A DNA stretch of 64,000 bases. It comes from Aquibium pacificus. GTDB lineage: Bacteria; Pseudomonadota; Alphaproteobacteria; Rhizobiales; Rhizobiaceae. The notes beneath the pieces were generated by a model. It was not told the DNA's origin, did not search any database, and worked only from the letters and a program-made list of their open reading frames with translations. The translations under genes and the position numbers were made by a program. Below are positions 17,473-26,301 of this stretch, piece after piece. Numbering within the stretch: position 1 is the first letter of the stretch; every line of letters starts with the position of its first letter. The stretch spans positions 496,001-560,000 of the forward strand of contig NZ_JBDPGJ010000005.1 in NCBI RefSeq assembly GCF_040839445.1. Direction: 5' to 3'.

Positions 17473-18534
17473 ATGACCGCTGCTTCCCTCCCGTCCCCTG
17501 CCGCGATCCGGCAGGCGAGGGCCGACAATCCCAAGATGCGCGAGCGCGATCTCGCGAGCCAGCTCGGCGTGACCGAGTGTCAGCTGGTCGCCGCCCATTG
17601 CGGCTTCGGCGTGCGCCGTATCCGGGCCGACGTCGAGAAACTCCTCGCTGGCGTCACCGCGCTCGGCGAGGTCATGGCCCTGACGCGCAACGAAAGCGCC
17701 GTCCATGAGAAGATCGGGGTCTATGAAAAGCCGGTTTCCGGCAAGCATGCCTCGATGGTGCTCGGCAGCGAGATCGACCTTCGTATTTTCCCAAAGCACT
17801 GGGTTCATGGCTTCGCGGTCGAGAAGGGGGAGGGCGATGACATCCGGCGCAGTCTTCAATTCTTCGACGCCGCCGGCGATGCGGTCCACAAGATTCACAT
17901 GCGCGAGAATTCGAACCTCGAGGCCTACGAGGATCTGGTGGCGATCCTGTTCTCGCCCGACCAGTCGGACGAACTTCCGACCGCCGGCCCGCGCCTGGTT
18001 CAAGCCGCCAACGATCCGGGCTTGCGCGCCGACCTGGAAGATTTGCGCGCGCGCTGGAGCGGCATGACGGACGTGCACCAGTTCGTCGGGATCCTGCGCG
18101 ATCTCGAGCTGACGCGCCGGCAGGCCGTGGAATTGGTCGGCCCGGACTTCGCGTGGCGGCTCGCCGACGACGCCATCCCGTCGCTGATGCGCATCGTCGC
18201 CAACGAGCAAGTGCCGATCATGTGCTTCGTCGGCAATGGCGGCTGCATCCAGATCCACTCTGGGCCGATCACCGAGATCAAGCCGATGGGGCCTTGGATC
18301 AACGTCATGGATCCGACCTTCCACCTTCATCTGAGGACCGATCACATCACGGACGTCTGGGCGGTGCGCAAGCCGAACAGGGATGGCCACGTTTCCTCCA
18401 TCGAGGCTTACGGCGCCGACGGTTCGATGATCATCCAGTTCTTCGGCAAACGGCAGGAAGGCACCAACGAGCGCGCCGAATGGCGCTCCATCGTGGAGGG
18501 TCTTCCCCGGCTCGAACGGTCCAGCGCGGCTTGA
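17473..18534 (+). CDS. hmuS: Haem-degrading factor / haemin uptake protein HmuS
   Basis: A 353-residue cytoplasmic protein made of two tandem HemS/ChuX-like halves. Recognisable stretches are the N-terminal IRQARADNPKMRERDLASQLGV, the FPKHWVHGFAVEK segment, and in the second half VPIMCFVGNGGCIQIHSGP followed by WINVMDPTFHLHLRTD. HmuS-type proteins accept haem from the ABC importer and bind or break it down to release iron. It is the second gene of the hmu unit, with hmuT 11 nt downstream. Length and layout are normal for the family. Confidence 0.94.
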   Translation: MTAASLPSPAAIRQARADNPKMRERDLASQLGVTECQLVAAHCGFGVRRIRADVEKLLAGVTALGEVMALTRNESAVHEKIGVYEKPVSGKHASMVLGSEIDLRIFPKHWVHGFAVEKGEGDDIRRSLQFFDAAGDAVHKIHMRENSNLEAYEDLVAILFSPDQSDELPTAGPRLVQAANDPGLRADLEDLRARWSGMTDVHQFVGILRDLELTRRQAVELVGPDFAWRLADDAIPSLMRIVANEQVPIMCFVGNGGCIQIHSGPITEIKPMGPWINVMDPTFHLHLRTDHITDVWAVRKPNRDGHVSSIEAYGADGSMIIQFFGKRQEGTNERAEWRSIVEGLPRLERSSAA

Positions 18535-18545
18535 GGAGGCATGAC

Positions 18546-19472
18546 ATGTCCCTGAGAAAATCCCCCCGCGCTATCGCGCGCGCTAGTGCGATCGGCTTCA
18601 CCCTCGTCCTCACGCTGGCACCCCTGCTCGCGCCGCCGCCCGGCGGCTCGGCCATGGCGTCTCAGGTGGAGGCTTTGCCCACCGGTGCGCAGCACCTCGT
18701 GTCCGTCGGTGGCTCCATCACCGAGATCCTCTACGCGCTCGGCGAGGAGGACCGTCTGGTGGCGCGCGATTCCACGAGCCTCTATCCGGAAGCGGCGCTG
18801 GCGCTGCCGGACGTCGGATACATGCGGGCGCTCTCGCCGGAGGGCGTCCTGTCCGTCAATCCCGACGGCATCCTCGTGCTCGAGGGCAGCGGCCCTCCGG
18901 AAGCCATCCAGGTGCTGCAGAAGGCGAGCGTGCCGCTGGTCGTGATCCCCGAGCGATTCGACAGCCAGGGTATCATCGACAAGATTATGGCGGTCGGTCA
19001 GGCTATCGGCGAACCCGAGAAGGCGGAGGCTTTCGCCGCGAAGGTGGCAGACGACCTCGATGCCGCCCGCAAGATCACCGCCGACGTGAAGGACCGCAAG
19101 AAGGTGCTGTTCATCCTCAGCCTGCAAGGCGGAAAGATCCTTGCCTCCGGTACGGGCAGCGCGGCGAACGGCATCATCGAGCTAGCGGGCGGCGAAAACG
19201 CCATCACCGGCTATTCGGGCTACAAGCAACTGACCGACGAGGCCGTGATCGAGGCGCAGCCGGACGTCGTGCTGATGATGGATCGCGAGGGCGATCTGAG
19301 TATCGACGAGGACGAACTCTTCTCGCATCCGGCGATCGCCGCGACACCCGCCGGCAAAGACAGGCAGGTGATCCGGATGGACGGTCTCTATCTGCTTGGC
19401 TTCGGTACCCGGACCGCCGCCGCGGTGAAGGACCTCGCCGTCCGGCTCTACGACGACGAGATCACGAACTGA
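18546..19472 (+). CDS. hmuT: Haem ABC transporter, periplasmic binding protein HmuT
   Basis: A 308-residue protein from ATG 18546, preceded by GAGGAGG. The first 40 or so residues form an export signal (hydrophobic IGFTLVLTLAPLLAPP). The mature part is a type III periplasmic binding protein fold (HLVSVGGSITEILYALGEEDRLVARDSTS divided by a long rigid helix; DVGYMRALSPEGVLSVNPD). It would hand haem from the receptor to HmuUV. A longer open frame upstream in the same phase only overlaps hmuS and is not used. Confidence 0.93.
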   Translation: MSLRKSPRAIARASAIGFTLVLTLAPLLAPPPGGSAMASQVEALPTGAQHLVSVGGSITEILYALGEEDRLVARDSTSLYPEAALALPDVGYMRALSPEGVLSVNPDGILVLEGSGPPEAIQVLQKASVPLVVIPERFDSQGIIDKIMAVGQAIGEPEKAEAFAAKVADDLDAARKITADVKDRKKVLFILSLQGGKILASGTGSAANGIIELAGGENAITGYSGYKQLTDEAVIEAQPDVVLMMDREGDLSIDEDELFSHPAIAATPAGKDRQVIRMDGLYLLGFGTRTAAAVKDLAVRLYDDEITN

Positions 19473-19483
19473 CGGCGCCGGAC

Positions 19484-20578
19484 GTGACTGACCAGACGAT
19501 GATGGCGGCGACACGACCGCGCCGGGAGCATCCTGCCGAAGGCGACCGGTCGGCACGCGCGCGCCTCGCGATCCTGCTTTGCGGCCTACTTCTCGGCGTG
19601 GTCGCGCTCGCCAGCCTCGGCTACGGCGCGTCGCACACTTCCGCAATGACGCTGCTTTGGAACGTCATGTCCGGTGCCGATGCGATCTCGGCCCGCGACC
19701 GGATCATCGTCTACGACATCCGCCTGCCGCGCGTGATCCTCGGTATCCTGATCGGCGCCGCGCTCGCGGTTTCGGGCGCCGTCATGCAGGGTCTGTTCCG
19801 CAATCCGCTCGCCGATCCCGGTCTCGTCGGCGTTTCGGCGGGCGCCGGGCTGGGGGCGATCAGTGTAATCGTGCTGGGAACCACCGCGCTCGGTCCCGTC
19901 GTGCAGATGTTCGGCATTTATGCGCTGCCCTTCTCCGCCTTCCTGGGAGGCCTCGCGACCTCGCTGATCCTCTATCGCGTCGCCACCCGGCGCGGCCAGA
20001 CCTCCATCGCCACCATGCTGCTCGCCGGCATCGCGCTCGCCGCGATGGCCGGGGCGTTTTCCGGCGTCATGGTCTATCTGGCCGACGACCGGCAGCTGCG
20101 CGATCTCACCTTCTGGGGCCTGGGGTCGCTCGCCGGCGCGACGTGGACCAAGATCGCGGCCGCAGCCCCTATCATCGTCGTTACCCTTCTCGCTGCACCC
20201 TTCCTGGCACGCGGCCTGAACGCGCTCAGCCTGGGCGAGGCGACGGCGCATCATCTCGGCGTTCCGGTGCAGCGCCTGAAGAACGTCGCCATCGTCGCAG
20301 TCGCGGCCGCCGTGGGGGCGTGCGTCGCCGTTTCGGGCGGCATCGGATTCGTCGGTATCGTGGTGCCCCACCTGCTCAGGCTGCTGATCGGGCCCGACAA
20401 CCGATACCTGCTCCCGGCGTCCGCCCTGCTCGGCGCGACCCTGTTGCTCGCCGCCGACGCGGTCAGCCGAACGATCGTCGCGCCGGCCGAATTGCCGATC
20501 GGCATCGTGACGGCGGCCGTCGGTGCCCCCTTCTTCCTCTGGATACTGCTGCGCCGGCGCGGCATCCTGGACCTCTAG
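19484..20578 (+). CDS. hmuU: Haem ABC transporter permease HmuU (FecCD family)
   Basis: A 364-residue inner-membrane protein with about ten hydrophobic segments and the FecCD hallmarks: RLPRVILGILIGAALAVSGA, MQGLFRNPLADPGLVGVSAGA, and GGIGFVGIVVPHLLRLL near the C-terminus where it contacts the ATPase. The start is GTG 19484, 11 nt after the hmuT stop. The charged 28-residue N-terminal extension is cytoplasmic. It forms the haem channel of the HmuTUV importer. Confidence 0.94.
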   Translation: MTDQTMMAATRPRREHPAEGDRSARARLAILLCGLLLGVVALASLGYGASHTSAMTLLWNVMSGADAISARDRIIVYDIRLPRVILGILIGAALAVSGAVMQGLFRNPLADPGLVGVSAGAGLGAISVIVLGTTALGPVVQMFGIYALPFSAFLGGLATSLILYRVATRRGQTSIATMLLAGIALAAMAGAFSGVMVYLADDRQLRDLTFWGLGSLAGATWTKIAAAAPIIVVTLLAAPFLARGLNALSLGEATAHHLGVPVQRLKNVAIVAVAAAVGACVAVSGGIGFVGIVVPHLLRLLIGPDNRYLLPASALLGATLLLAADAVSRTIVAPAELPIGIVTAAVGAPFFLWILLRRRGILDL

Positions 20579-20589
20579 GAGCCTCGACC

Positions 20590-21387
20590 GTGATCGAAGC
20601 GACCGACGTCGACGTCTTCATCGGCAACAAGCGGATCGTCACCGGCGCCAGTTTCGAGGCGCGTCCAGGAGAATTCGTCTCCATCGTCGGCCCCAACGGC
20701 TCTGGCAAGACGACGCTCATGCGCGCGCTGTGCGGCGACCTCGACTTCACCGGCGAGATCACCTTCTCGGGGCGCTCGATGTCGGCCCTGAAGCCTTGGC
20801 AGCTTGCCGGCATCCGTGCTGTCCTGCCGCAGGCCGCGACCCTGTCGTTTCCCTTTACTGTCCGCGAAGTCGTCAAGCTCGGCCTGACGGGCGGCCGTTC
20901 CGGGGTCCTGCCGGGAGAGGCCGCGCGGCTGCCGGAACGGGCGCTCGCCAAGGTGGATCTGGAGGGATTCGGGGGACGCTTCTACCAGGAGCTCTCGGGC
21001 GGCGAGCAGCAGCGCGTCCAGCTCGCCCGCGTCCTGTGCCAGGTGTGGGCGCCGGTGCTGGAGGGCAATCCGCGATTCCTCCTGCTCGACGAGCCGGTGT
21101 CGAGCCTCGACATCAAGCACCAGTTGACCGTCATGCGCATCGCGCGCGAGTTCGCCGACAGGGGAGGCGGGACGGTGGCGATCCTCCACGACCTCAACCT
21201 CGCATCCATGTTCTCCGACCGGATCTACGTCATGCACCGGGGCCGGATCGCGGCTTCGGGCACCCCCGCGGAGGTGCTGAGGGACGAACTGATTTCGCGG
21301 GTGTTCGAGTGCGCCATGAAGGTCGGCGTCCCGGCGCCCATGGGCATGCCCTACGTGCTGCCGCAGACGGCGACGATCGCACCCTGA
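20590..21387 (+). CDS. hmuV: Haem ABC transporter ATP-binding protein HmuV
   Basis: A 265-residue ATPase. Walker A GPNGSGKTT is at about 34-42, the signature LSGGEQQRVQLAR and Walker B FLLLDEPVSSLD follow in order, and the H-loop is ILHDLNLAS. An insertion between signature and Walker B (CQVWAPVLEGNPR) is typical of HmuV. The start is GTG 20590, 11 nt after hmuU; a longer upstream frame is a shadow over hmuU. It powers haem import. It ends 10 nt before the convergent polysaccharide gene. Confidence 0.94.
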   Translation: MIEATDVDVFIGNKRIVTGASFEARPGEFVSIVGPNGSGKTTLMRALCGDLDFTGEITFSGRSMSALKPWQLAGIRAVLPQAATLSFPFTVREVVKLGLTGGRSGVLPGEAARLPERALAKVDLEGFGGRFYQELSGGEQQRVQLARVLCQVWAPVLEGNPRFLLLDEPVSSLDIKHQLTVMRIAREFADRGGGTVAILHDLNLASMFSDRIYVMHRGRIAASGTPAEVLRDELISRVFECAMKVGVPAPMGMPYVLPQTATIAP

Positions 21388-21397
21388 GGATTGGATT

Positions 21398-22690
21398 CTA
21401 GCCGATCGCCATTGCGTCGCGCCGATGGCGGACCGGCCCAATTCGGGTTGCCTCGTGCTGGTGCCGCGCTTCGAGCGCCAGCCCGCCCCACACCATGCCG
21501 AGCAGCAGGTAGAAGTGACGCCAGTGATCCGTGTCGATCACGGTTCCGAGCAGCACATGGCCGAGGAAGACGACGTAGGCGCACAGGAAATAGGGCTGCC
21601 AGGGACGATCCCTGAACAGGATTCTGAATCCGGCCCCGAGCGTCCACATGATCATGATGAACCAGGCGGCGAAACCGAGCCAGCCGTAGTCCATCAGCGC
21701 CTTCAGCCAGATGTTGTGTGTGTCTTCGCCGAAGGTGAGGCCGAACACCAGCGGCCCGATCCCGAGCGGCTTTTCGGTGGCGAGCATGAAGCCGATCGCG
21801 TGCCGCGCGAAGCGTCCGAGGCGTGCGGAATCATATTCCTGGACGAGTTGGGCGCGCGCGCTGAACAGGTCCGCGATGGCCGGAATCTGCAGCGCCACGA
21901 TGAGCGCCACGACGAGCAGGACGAGGGCCGCGCCGCCCATGAGCAGGATGCGGAGGCGGAAGAGGCCGCTGCGGTGCTGGACGAACAGTGCCAGAGCCGT
22001 CATCAGCGCGCTGAAGGCGAACAGCCCCCACGCGCCGCGCGAAAACGACAGGAACAGGCCGAACGCGATGATCAGGAGCGGAATGCCGTAGAGCGGCATC
22101 CGTCCGACAGGCCCCGTCAGAACTCTGTGGAGAAGCCAGATGCCGGGCAGGGTGATGAAGGGCCCGAAGACGTTGGGATCCTCGAAAACGCCAGCCGCGC
22201 GCTCGTACTTGGTGAACATCTCGGCGCCAGGAAAAGCGTGGAAATAGCCAAGAATGCCGAAGGCGGATGTGCTGACTGCAGCCGCGAGCCATGCCATGAA
22301 CATCAGCCGGTAGAGATCGGGCCTCGCCTCCAGCACGGCGGCGTAGAACACCGCGGTGAAGGCGAGAAACAGGGACACTGCGATGTAGAGCGGCGCTTCC
22401 TTGAGGACCTCCATCTGCGTGATGGCGATCATGCCGCCGATGTTGAAGGTGACGAGGAGGACGACCAGAGGCGTCAAGCTGCGCGAAATCCTGAGGCCGA
22501 ACAGGCCCCAGATCGCCATCAGCGCCACCATGTAGAGTTCGTAGGGCGCCGGTTCGCGGATGACGAAGCCCGACAGGAACACGCCGATCGAGATGGCGCC
22601 TGCTGTCAGTAGCGAGACAAGCTTCGCATTCACCGCCGCTCGGGTGACGGGCGGCCCGTAGGACCGGAAATCGCCGGTCAGCGCGGTCAA
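21398..22690 (-). CDS. O-antigen ligase / polysaccharide polymerase-like membrane protein
   Basis: About 430 residues with roughly eleven membrane segments and the Wzy_C/O-antigen-ligase region (AFGLFLSFSRGAWGLFAFSA, then a periplasmic loop with LGIGPLVFGLTFGEDTHNIWLKALMDYGWLG). Such proteins polymerise or ligate polysaccharide repeat units at the periplasmic face. The start is uncertain: TTG 22690 overlaps the stop of the upstream phosphotransferase gene (TATTGA), while GTG 22633 would make the protein 19 residues shorter. It is the last gene of the minus-strand exopolysaccharide unit. Confidence 0.85.
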   Translation of the reverse strand: MTALTGDFRSYGPPVTRAAVNAKLVSLLTAGAISIGVFLSGFVIREPAPYELYMVALMAIWGLFGLRISRSLTPLVVLLVTFNIGGMIAITQMEVLKEAPLYIAVSLFLAFTAVFYAAVLEARPDLYRLMFMAWLAAAVSTSAFGILGYFHAFPGAEMFTKYERAAGVFEDPNVFGPFITLPGIWLLHRVLTGPVGRMPLYGIPLLIIAFGLFLSFSRGAWGLFAFSALMTALALFVQHRSGLFRLRILLMGGAALVLLVVALIVALQIPAIADLFSARAQLVQEYDSARLGRFARHAIGFMLATEKPLGIGPLVFGLTFGEDTHNIWLKALMDYGWLGFAAWFIMIMWTLGAGFRILFRDRPWQPYFLCAYVVFLGHVLLGTVIDTDHWRHFYLLLGMVWGGLALEARHQHEATRIGPVRHRRDAMAIG

Positions 22691-24225
22691 TATGCGTTCT
22701 CGGTGTCGAGCAGGCGGATCGGCGTCATCAGGAGGATCTTGAGGTCGAACCAGAGCGACCAGTTCTCGATGTAGAACAGGTCGAACTCCGTCCGTTTCTT
22801 GATCTTCTCGTCCGTGTCCATCTCGCCGCGCCAGCCGTTGATCTGGGCCCAGCCGGTGACGCCGGGTTTGACCTTGTGGCGGGCGAAGTAGCCGTCGACC
22901 ACCTCGGTATAGAGCAGGTTGTGGGACTGTGCGGCCACCGCGTGCGGACGAGGGCCAACGAGCGAAAGGTTGCCGAGAAGCGCGTTGAAGAACTGCGGCA
23001 GTTCGTCGATCGAGGTCTTGCGGATGACGCGGCCTACGCGGGTCACGCGAGGGTCGCCCTTGGTGACGGCCCGCTTCGCCGTGGGATCGGACTGGTCCGC
23101 GTACATGGATCGGAATTTGTAGACCTCGATGACCTCGTTGTTGAAGCCATGGCGCTTCTGCTTGAAGAGGATCGGCCCCTTGCTGTCGAGCTTGATCGCG
23201 ATCGCAGTCGCGAGCATGACGGGCGCAAAGAGCGCGATGCCGATCAGGGAGAAGATGATGTCGAAGGCCCGTTTCGCCACCGAATCCCAGTCGTTGATCG
23301 GCTTGTCGAATATGTCGAGCAGCGGCACCGAGCCTATGTAGGAGTAGGCGCGGGGCCGGAAGCGCAGTTCGCTCGAATGCGCCGACAGGCGGATGTCGAC
23401 GGGCAGCACCCAAAGCTTCTTGAGCATCGAGAGCACGCGCGCTTCCGCCGTCAGCGGGAGGGAAACGATCAGCATGTCGATGCGCGCCGCGCGGGCGAAT
23501 TCGATGAGTTCGGAGATGTTGCCGAGCTTCGGGTAGCCGGCAACGATCGGCGGCGAGCGGCGGTCATCGCGGTCGTCGAAGATGCCGCAGATCCGGATGT
23601 CGTTGTCGGCCTGCTTTTCCAGCGAGCGGATCAGCGTCTCGGCCGCTTGTCCGCCGCCGACGATGACGGCGCGCCGTTCCATCACGCCGTTGCGCGCCCA
23701 GCGCTTGATCAGCCGTGCCATCACCAGGCGCAGGCCCAGGATGATGATGAAGCCCGACACGTACCATCCGGCGAACCAGAGCCGCGAAAAATCCGCGGAG
23801 TTCTTCATGAAGACGCTGGCGAGCGCCATTGCGGCGAAGGCGCCTGACCATACGAGCGCAAACGTGCGCATGTGTGCCAGAGGCTTGCGGAGCACCGCCA
23901 TCTGGTAGGAATCGGTGAACTCGAGCAGGATAACGGTCAAAAGCGAACCGCCGAAGATAGCGGCAAGGTAGTCCCAGTCAAACTGCTGGGGAACCCCGAT
24001 CCTGTAGGTGTAGGCGAGAGCGCCAGCCAGGAGCAGAAGCAGGAACTCCAGGATGCGCAACTTGCCGCTGACCATGACCGGGGACATGGTGTCGCGCCGG
24101 TACTGCGATGCGACCTGCCGAGCGACCGAACCGAGTTCGGCATTCTTGCTGCGCTCGTCCTTCGCCTCCTCGAACCGGCGAACGGCATCGGGCGTGAAAC
24201 GCGACGTTGGATCGATCTGGTTCAT
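22687..24225 (-). CDS. Undecaprenyl-phosphate glucose(galactose) phosphotransferase, WcaJ/ExoY type
   Basis: A 512-residue initiating enzyme of exopolysaccharide synthesis. Four N-terminal membrane helices are followed by a CoA-binding-like Rossmann domain (AVIVGGGQAAETLIRSLEK, about 186-204), one more membrane helix (IIFSLIGIALFAPVMLATAIAI), and the catalytic bacterial sugar transferase domain with KRHGFNNEVIEVYKFRSM, RKTSIDELPQFFNALLG and GPRPH. It transfers hexose-1-phosphate to undecaprenyl phosphate on the inner membrane. It stands at the head of a two-gene unit with the polymerase-like protein, 117 nt from the glycosyltransferase gene. Confidence 0.94.
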   Translation of the reverse strand: MNQIDPTSRFTPDAVRRFEEAKDERSKNAELGSVARQVASQYRRDTMSPVMVSGKLRILEFLLLLLAGALAYTYRIGVPQQFDWDYLAAIFGGSLLTVILLEFTDSYQMAVLRKPLAHMRTFALVWSGAFAAMALASVFMKNSADFSRLWFAGWYVSGFIIILGLRLVMARLIKRWARNGVMERRAVIVGGGQAAETLIRSLEKQADNDIRICGIFDDRDDRRSPPIVAGYPKLGNISELIEFARAARIDMLIVSLPLTAEARVLSMLKKLWVLPVDIRLSAHSSELRFRPRAYSYIGSVPLLDIFDKPINDWDSVAKRAFDIIFSLIGIALFAPVMLATAIAIKLDSKGPILFKQKRHGFNNEVIEVYKFRSMYADQSDPTAKRAVTKGDPRVTRVGRVIRKTSIDELPQFFNALLGNLSLVGPRPHAVAAQSHNLLYTEVVDGYFARHKVKPGVTGWAQINGWRGEMDTDEKIKKRTEFDLFYIENWSLWFDLKILLMTPIRLLDTENAY

Positions 24226-24342
24226 GGCGAGACCCGTTGAAGCCCCGTCCTATACGAAATGCCCTAACACTCCCTTGACCGGGAACGTTCGATTCAAGCG
24301 ATTGACGCTGGGAGGGCCTGGCGGAGGGTTTCTCGGCGGAAC

Positions 24343-25473
24343 TCAGTTCCTGCGCGCTTCCCGGTAGATCCCTTCGATCCGGCTCGCCATGGCGTCGGCG
24401 CCGAATCGGGCGCGGACTTCCTCTCCCGACGGCATGACAGCGGCGTAAGCGGCTTCATCGTCGATCGCCCGCGCCATTCCCGCGGCGATGGCTTGCGCGC
24501 TGGGTTCGACCAGCGCCGCCGGGGCGTTCTCGAATATCTCCGGGATGCCGCCAACCGAGGTGGCGACCATGAGCTTGCCAGCGGCGAGCGCTTCCAAGAC
24601 GATGTAAGGCATCGCCTCCGCGCGCGACGGAACGACGACGATCCTTGCCAAGGCGAAGGCTTCCCGCGCCGGCATCGGGTCGCGGAAATGCACCCGGTCG
24701 GCAAGTCCGCGCTCGGCCACCTGGGCGACGTACTTGTCCCGGTCTTCTCCCGCGCCGACCATGAAGGCGCTGAGCCGGCGGCCGGTGGCTCTTTCGGCGA
24801 GCTGCAGGGCCTCGATGAAGAGATCCGGTCCCTTCAAGTCCCGCATCATGCCGATGTAGAGGAAATCCGCCGCATCGGCGGACGCGGCGACCGGTTCGAA
24901 CTCGCGGCCCGTCACGCCGTTGTAGACCACGGTGTTCGGCGCGCGCGGCGGGCCGACCTTGCGCACGAAGGTGTCACGCTCCTGTCTCGATACGAACAGG
25001 ATGTGCTCCGAGAGACGCTCCATGATGCGCTCCAGCGCGAAGAAGAAGCGCCCCGTGACGCTTTTCTCGTCGTAGTGCAGGCTGCCCCCGTGGGGCGAAT
25101 AGAGGCGGGCTACGCGATACCTGGATACCCGCAAGAGTGTGCCGAACATGCGCGAATAGACGCCGCCCTTGGCGCCGTGTCCGTGCAGCACGTCCGGCCG
25201 CAATTCCTTGATGATGTCGTATGTCTTCCAGGCCGACGATAGGTCGCCGAGCCCGATGTGGCGTTGCATGGGCGTCCGGTGGACGCCAAGCGGAAGCTTC
25301 GTCTCGAGCTCGCGGAGCATGCGGGCCTCGTATTCTCCACCCGTGGTGGAATCGCAGACGATTCCCACCTGGTGCCCCGCCGCCACTTGTGCGCCCGCCA
25401 GGTCTCGGACGTGACGGAAAATCCCGCCGACCGGCGACCGGAAGCAGTGGACGATTCGCAGGCTCTCGGGCAC
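24343..25473 (-). CDS. Glycosyltransferase family 4 (GT-B) protein
   Basis: A 376-residue cytoplasmic GT-B enzyme. The N-terminal domain begins RIVHCFRSPVGGIFRHVRDL, the glycine-rich acceptor loop typical of GT4, and the C-terminal donor domain has RIVVVPSRAEAMPYIVLEALAAG with the E-x7-E motif. It would add a sugar to the growing lipid-linked repeat unit in the exopolysaccharide pathway. It lies 19 nt downstream of the Wza-like gene in the same orientation. Confidence 0.92.
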   Translation of the reverse strand: MPESLRIVHCFRSPVGGIFRHVRDLAGAQVAAGHQVGIVCDSTTGGEYEARMLRELETKLPLGVHRTPMQRHIGLGDLSSAWKTYDIIKELRPDVLHGHGAKGGVYSRMFGTLLRVSRYRVARLYSPHGGSLHYDEKSVTGRFFFALERIMERLSEHILFVSRQERDTFVRKVGPPRAPNTVVYNGVTGREFEPVAASADAADFLYIGMMRDLKGPDLFIEALQLAERATGRRLSAFMVGAGEDRDKYVAQVAERGLADRVHFRDPMPAREAFALARIVVVPSRAEAMPYIVLEALAAGKLMVATSVGGIPEIFENAPAALVEPSAQAIAAGMARAIDDEAAYAAVMPSGEEVRARFGADAMASRIEGIYREARRN

Positions 25474-25492
25474 GGAGACCGTCTACCGCTGC

Positions 25493-26056
25493 TCAGAACA
25501 GTCGCTCGCGGACATAGACCGTGTCTCCCGGCAGGATCGGATCCGAAGTCAGGACGCGGCCGGTCAACACCTTGCCGTTGATGTCACGCGTGATGTCGAC
25601 GTTCGCCTGGTTGGCGCGGGGCGAGTAGCCGCCGGCGGCCGCGATGGCCTTGTGCACGGTCATTCCAGGCACATAGGAATACTGTCCGGCTGCACCCACT
25701 TCGCCCATCACGAAGATCGGGCGGTAGCGGTCGATCTCGACCGAGACGTCTGGGTCGCGGAGATAGCCGTTCTGGAGCTTCTGCGCGATCTGCTGCTCGA
25801 TTTCCGATGCCGTATGGCCGCGCGCGGCGATCGCGCCGACCAGCGGGAAAGAGACGTAGCCTGCCTGGTCGACGTTGTAGACGTTCGTGAGTCCGTCCTG
25901 TTCGAAGACCGTGATCCGCACGCGGTCGCCGGCGTCGAGCACATAGGGTTTGGAGATCGCGGCATGGAAGGCTGGCGGAACCGGCCGATAGCCGGCGCAG
26001 CCGGCTACGGCGAACGTAGCGATCGCGGCTATGGAAAGTGCGAACTGGCGCTTCAT
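25493..26056 (-). CDS. Wza/ExoF-type polysaccharide export lipoprotein
   Basis: A 187-residue protein starting at ATG 26056. The signal peptide ends in a lipobox (AVAGC, Cys20), predicting an outer-membrane or periplasmic lipoprotein. A Poly_export domain (YVLDAGDRVRITVFEQDGL) and a SLBB-like domain (PIFVMGEVGAAGQYSYVPGM) follow. A TTG 21 nt upstream could be an alternative start but would put extra residues before the signal. It lacks the long C-terminal part of E. coli Wza, as usual for the short rhizobial type. It is divergent from the Wzc-like gene, with palindromes in the spacer. Confidence 0.92.
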   Translation of the reverse strand: MKRQFALSIAAIATFAVAGCAGYRPVPPAFHAAISKPYVLDAGDRVRITVFEQDGLTNVYNVDQAGYVSFPLVGAIAARGHTASEIEQQIAQKLQNGYLRDPDVSVEIDRYRPIFVMGEVGAAGQYSYVPGMTVHKAIAAAGGYSPRANQANVDITRDINGKVLTGRVLTSDPILPGDTVYVRERLF

Positions 26057-26191
26057 TGGCGGACACACACCCTTCAACTGCGGCCGGGCGAGGGGCCCGG
26101 TTGCGTGGACTGCGCGTCCGTTATCCGCCTGTTAGGGTTAATGGGCGGTAAAGGCGAGCCTCGCCCAAACACAACCGTCGTGCTTGGATGG

Positions 26192-26255
26192 TTACCGGTA
26201 AGATTCTGTAAACGATCGTTAATTTTGCGTTGCACGTTTCTTAACCGCGCGGTTA
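26192..26255. promoter_or_regulatory. Three stacked palindromes in the divergent Wza-like/Wzc-like promoter region
   Basis: The 245-bp spacer between the two export genes contains three perfect palindromes within 64 bp: TTACCGGTAA (26192-26201), AACGATCGTT (26211-26220) and TAACCGCGCGGTTA (26242-26255). The first and third share a GGTTA/TAACC half-site. The surrounding DNA is AT-rich compared with the genes. This looks like a regulator-binding array for the divergent exopolysaccharide promoters; the regulator is unknown. Confidence 0.5.
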
Positions 26256-26301
26256 CCATAGTTGTTTACGGTCGCTCCGATAAAGAGTGGAGTGACTTGC
26301 C

